From contig WLND01000075.1 in assembly GCA_009726075.1 (NCBI GenBank), forward strand, positions 1 to 7,220: a DNA stretch of 7,220 bases, given 5' to 3'. This DNA is from Actinomycetota bacterium. Its GTDB lineage: Bacteria; Actinomycetota; Actinomycetes; S36-B12. This document shows, piece after piece, positions 5,226 to 7,220 of this stretch; positions within the stretch are counted from its first letter, which is position 1; the number at the start of each line of letters is the position of its first letter. The position numbers and the translations under genes are program-made. The notes under the pieces are model-generated. The model ran no database searches. It was not told where the DNA came from and was given only the letters and a program-made list of their open reading frames with translations.

Positions 5226-6065
5226 GTGTCCGATCAGGACGAGAACGTCACCGCCGTGTCACCCACGGTGGATCCTTTCGGCCGGTCCGCCGACGCCGAT
5301 GCCATTCAGGCTGACGCCGTCGTCGACGATGGGGCGGTTGAGGCGGCCTTCGCAGAGCAGATGGCCGAGGCCATCGCAGAGCAGGCCGCGGCTGAGGAGG
5401 TTGCGGCCCTCGCGGCGGCCGAGGCCGAGGCCGCAGCGGCGAATGACGAGGACGAGGTCGACCCGGTCGAGGCGTTTCGTGAGCAGATGCGCAGCGCACC
5501 CGGCGACTGGTTCGTCATCCACTCCTACGCGGGCTACGAGAACAAGGTCAAGGGCAATCTCGAATCACGGATCACTTCGCTCAACATGGAGGACTACATC
5601 TTCCAGGTCGAGGTTCCGGTCGAGGACGTCACCGAGATCAAGGGCGGCGTGCGCAAGCAGATCAAGCGCAACAAGTTCCCGGGCTATGTCCTCGTGCGCA
5701 TGGAAATGACAGACGAATCCTGGGGCACGGTCCGCCACACGCCCGGTGTCACCGGGTTCGTGGGCCACGGTCACCAGCCCTCGCCGCTGTCGCTCGATGA
5801 GGTCGTTGGCATCCTCGCACCCGTGCCTGAGAAGAAGGCCGGCGCAACCACGACCGGCGGCGGACCGCTCGGAACGTCAATGCCGGTCGTCGAGATCGAC
5901 TTCGCCGTCGGCGATTCGGTGACCGTCGTCGATGGCCCGTTCGCGACACTGCACGCTTCCATCTCCGAGATCAACATCGAGGCCCAGAAGATCACCGGAA
6001 TGGTCGAGATCTTCGGCCGCGAGACACCGGTCGAGCTCGCGTTCAACCAGGTCGTCAAGAACTAG
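5226..6065 (+). CDS. nusG: Transcription termination/antitermination protein NusG
   Basis: A 279-residue elongation factor that binds the RNA polymerase clamp through its NGN domain and partners such as Rho or ribosomal S10 through its KOW domain. Residues 1 to about 92 form an acidic, alanine-rich, probably helical extension typical of actinobacterial NusG and absent from E. coli (181 residues). The NGN domain (about 94-200) contains DWFVIHSYAGYENKVK, IKRNKFPGYVLVRM, and RHTPGVTGFVGHG. A Gly/Thr-rich linker (about 204-222) follows, then the KOW domain (about 225-279) with VGDSVTVVDGPFATL and NQVV at the end. The start is GTG 5226, set by AAGGAGA at 5210-5216. The gene lies 45 bases after secE. 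A strong hairpin follows its stop before rplK, so nusG and the ribosomal genes may be partly uncoupled. Confidence 0.97.
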   Translation: MSDQDENVTAVSPTVDPFGRSADADAIQADAVVDDGAVEAAFAEQMAEAIAEQAAAEEVAALAAAEAEAAAANDEDEVDPVEAFREQMRSAPGDWFVIHSYAGYENKVKGNLESRITSLNMEDYIFQVEVPVEDVTEIKGGVRKQIKRNKFPGYVLVRMEMTDESWGTVRHTPGVTGFVGHGHQPSPLSLDEVVGILAPVPEKKAGATTTGGGPLGTSMPVVEIDFAVGDSVTVVDGPFATLHASISEINIEAQKITGMVEIFGRETPVELAFNQVVKN

Positions 6066-6073
6066 ATCGACAC

Positions 6074-6092
6074 CCGAAGGCGCCGCCTTCGG
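6074..6092 (+). terminator. Hairpin between nusG and rplK (attenuator-like or processing stem)
   Basis: CCGAAGG (6074-6080) and CCTTCGG (6086-6092) form a perfect 7-bp GC-rich stem with loop CGCCG, starting eight bases after the nusG stop. Only TTCTC follows, not a run of T, so this is not a textbook intrinsic terminator. In actinobacteria hairpins without U-tracts are sometimes proposed to act as partial terminators. It could equally be an mRNA stability or processing element in the rplK leader. Confidence 0.5.
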
Positions 6093-6120
6093 TTCTCACC
6101 AGAAGAAGGACCCGAACATC

Positions 6121-6552
6121 ATGGCACCGAAGAAGAAGGTCGCCGGCCTGATCAAGCTTCAGATCAAGGCAGGCGCAGCGAACCCCGCACCGCCCGTCGG
6201 CCCCGCACTTGGTCAGCACGGCGTGAACATCATGGAATTCTGCAAGGCCTACAACGCCGCGACGGAAAGCCAAAAGGGCAACGTCATCCCTGTTGAGATC
6301 ACCGTCTACGACGACCGGTCGTTCACGTTCGAGCTCAAGACTCCTCCGGCATCACGCCTCATCCTTAAGGCCGCAGGCCTCGAAAAGGGTTCCGGCGAGC
6401 CGCACAAGGTCAAGGCCGGATCCATCTCCAAGGATCAGGTTCGGCAGATCGCCGAGACGAAGATGCCCGACCTCAACGCCAACGATGTCGAAGCAGCGAT
6501 GAAGATCATCGAGGGCACCGCCCGCCAGATGGGCATCACCGTCTCGGCCTAG
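6121..6552 (+). CDS. rplK: 50S ribosomal protein L11
   Basis: A 143-residue L11, the usual length, which binds the GTPase-associated region of 23S rRNA and helps drive factor-dependent GTP hydrolysis. The N-terminal domain (about 1-70) carries the lysine-rich start, IKLQIKAGAANPAPPVGPAL (11-30) and GQHGVNIMEFCKAYN (31-45). The proline-rich segment is the surface that contacts thiostrepton-class antibiotics in the family and looks wild-type. The C-terminal RNA-binding domain (about 75-143) includes TPPASRLILKAAG and the ending EGTARQMGITV. AAGAAGGA (6103-6110) lies ten bases before ATG 6121. It is followed after 104 bases by rplA, with a structured element in between that may bind L1. Confidence 0.98.
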   Translation: MAPKKKVAGLIKLQIKAGAANPAPPVGPALGQHGVNIMEFCKAYNAATESQKGNVIPVEITVYDDRSFTFELKTPPASRLILKAAGLEKGSGEPHKVKAGSISKDQVRQIAETKMPDLNANDVEAAMKIIEGTARQMGITVSA

Positions 6553-6607
6553 CCGACTGTGTTCCGTTTCACCTCGCCGTCCTGCGACCAGGTCGGCGCA
6601 TCACCGA

Positions 6608-6637
6608 GTGGGAGAGCCAGCGCGGCTCGCCGACCAC
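6608..6637 (+). promoter_or_regulatory. Candidate L1-binding autoregulatory mRNA element before rplA
   Basis: Two stacked stems are visible in the rplK-rplA gap: GTGG 6608-6611 with CCAC 6634-6637, then GAGCC 6614-6618 with GGCTC 6624-6628 around loop AGCGC. They are separated by an asymmetric internal loop (GA on the left, GCCGA on the right). GTGGGAG followed by a stem and a purine-containing right loop closing with CCAC matches the known layout of L1 mRNA targets, which copy the L1 site of 23S rRNA. The element ends eight bases before the rplA Shine-Dalgarno (AAGGAG, 6646-6651), well placed for translational repression. L1 binding is inferred. Confidence 0.6.
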
Positions 6638-6656
6638 ACCCTGCGAAGGAGCAGCA

Positions 6657-7220
6657 ATGAAGCGCAGCAAGGCATACATGAAGGCCGCCGAGCAGATCAA
6701 CCCCGACGAGTTGTACTCGCCGCTCGCCGCCGTCCGCATCGCCAAGGGCACCGTCTCGACGAAGTTCGACCCGACTGTTGAGGTGTCGATCCGCCTCGGC
6801 GTCGACCCGCGCAAGGCCGACCAGATGGTCCGCGGCACCGTCAACCTCCCGCACGGCACCGGCAAGACCGCCAGGGTCCTGGTCTTCGCCAACGGCGAGA
6901 AGGCCGATGAAGCGCGGGCTGCAGGTGCCGATTTCGTCGGCTCCGACGACCTGATCGAGAAGGTCAAGGGCGGCTGGACCGACTTCGACTCCGCAGTGTC
7001 GACCCCGGACCTCATGGGCAAGGTCGGAACCCTCGGCAAGGTCCTGGGCCCGCGTGGCCTGATGCCGAACCCGAAGACCGGCACGGTGACCATGGACGTC
7101 GCCAAGGCCGTCGCCGACATCAAGGGCGGCAAGATTGAGTTCCGCGTCGATAAGCACTCGAACCTGCAGTTCCCGATCGGCAAGGCCTCCTTCGACGAGG
7201 TCCAGCTCGTTGAGAACTAC
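6657..7220 (+). CDS. rplA: 50S ribosomal protein L1 (3' end outside window)
   Basis: The first 188 codons of L1 are present and the frame is open to the window edge; full-length L1 is about 230-240 residues, so roughly the last fifth is missing. L1 forms the mobile L1 stalk that helps move deacylated tRNA out of the E site, and in many bacteria it represses its own mRNA. The start MKRSKAYMKAAEQI is typical of actinobacteria. The family signature is seen at about 122-144 (KVGTLGKVLGPRGLMPNPK, then TGTV), followed by the VAKAVADIKGGKIEFRVDK region. ATG 6657 has a strong AAGGAG (6646-6651) five bases upstream. A structured element likely to be the L1 operator lies immediately before it. Confidence 0.98.
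   Translation, partial: MKRSKAYMKAAEQINPDELYSPLAAVRIAKGTVSTKFDPTVEVSIRLGVDPRKADQMVRGTVNLPHGTGKTARVLVFANGEKADEARAAGADFVGSDDLIEKVKGGWTDFDSAVSTPDLMGKVGTLGKVLGPRGLMPNPKTGTVTMDVAKAVADIKGGKIEFRVDKHSNLQFPIGKASFDEVQLVENY

Noticed and set aside
1..7220. Mobile element, CRISPR array, defence system or prophage content
   Set aside because: No transposase, integrase, repeat array, terminal inverted repeats or attachment site was seen; gene order is conserved core.

Overview
The window is high-GC DNA from an actinomycete (Actinomycetota). The conserved order rpmG, MaoC-type dehydratase pair, murB, aspC, tRNA-Trp, secE, nusG, rplK, rplA is known from Streptomyces and, with rearrangements, from mycobacteria. 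The long Ala/Glu-rich N-terminal extension of NusG, the C+ type L33 and the HadA/HadB-like pair agree with this. I cannot assign a genus. No mobile element, CRISPR array, toxin-antitoxin pair or defence gene is visible; this is chromosomal core, not an accessory island.

Layout. Positions 39-228 hold tRNA-Thr(GGT) and elongator tRNA-Met(CAT), leading into rpmG (ribosomal protein L33). Positions 507-2334 hold three tightly packed genes: a HadA-like dehydratase subunit, a HadB-like catalytic subunit and an unusual protein. The last joins a cysteinyl-tRNA-synthetase-type C-terminal tail to a glycosyltransferase-2-like domain. The junctions (TGATG, ATGA) imply translational coupling. murB follows 25 bases later and appears to have its own leaderless promoter. 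Converging on it from the minus strand is a class I PLP aminotransferase (aspC-like).

The aminotransferase start and tRNA-Trp are divergent across about 190 bases containing a candidate promoter for tRNA-Trp. That promoter probably also serves secE-nusG. From there the plus strand carries secE, nusG, rplK and the first 188 codons of rplA, which runs off the window. A compact hairpin separates nusG from rplK. A two-stem element just before the rplA ribosome binding site looks like the L1 autoregulatory site.

Working together: most genes serve translation and growth (tRNAs, L33, L11, L1), transcription elongation (NusG) and Sec export (SecE). The middle block serves envelope and lipid chemistry (acyl dehydration, MurB, possibly the glycosyltransferase-like protein). 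The items most worth a second look are G instead of the near-universal U33 in tRNA-Thr, the CysS-tail/GT2 fusion, the leaderless murB start and the candidate L1 operator.
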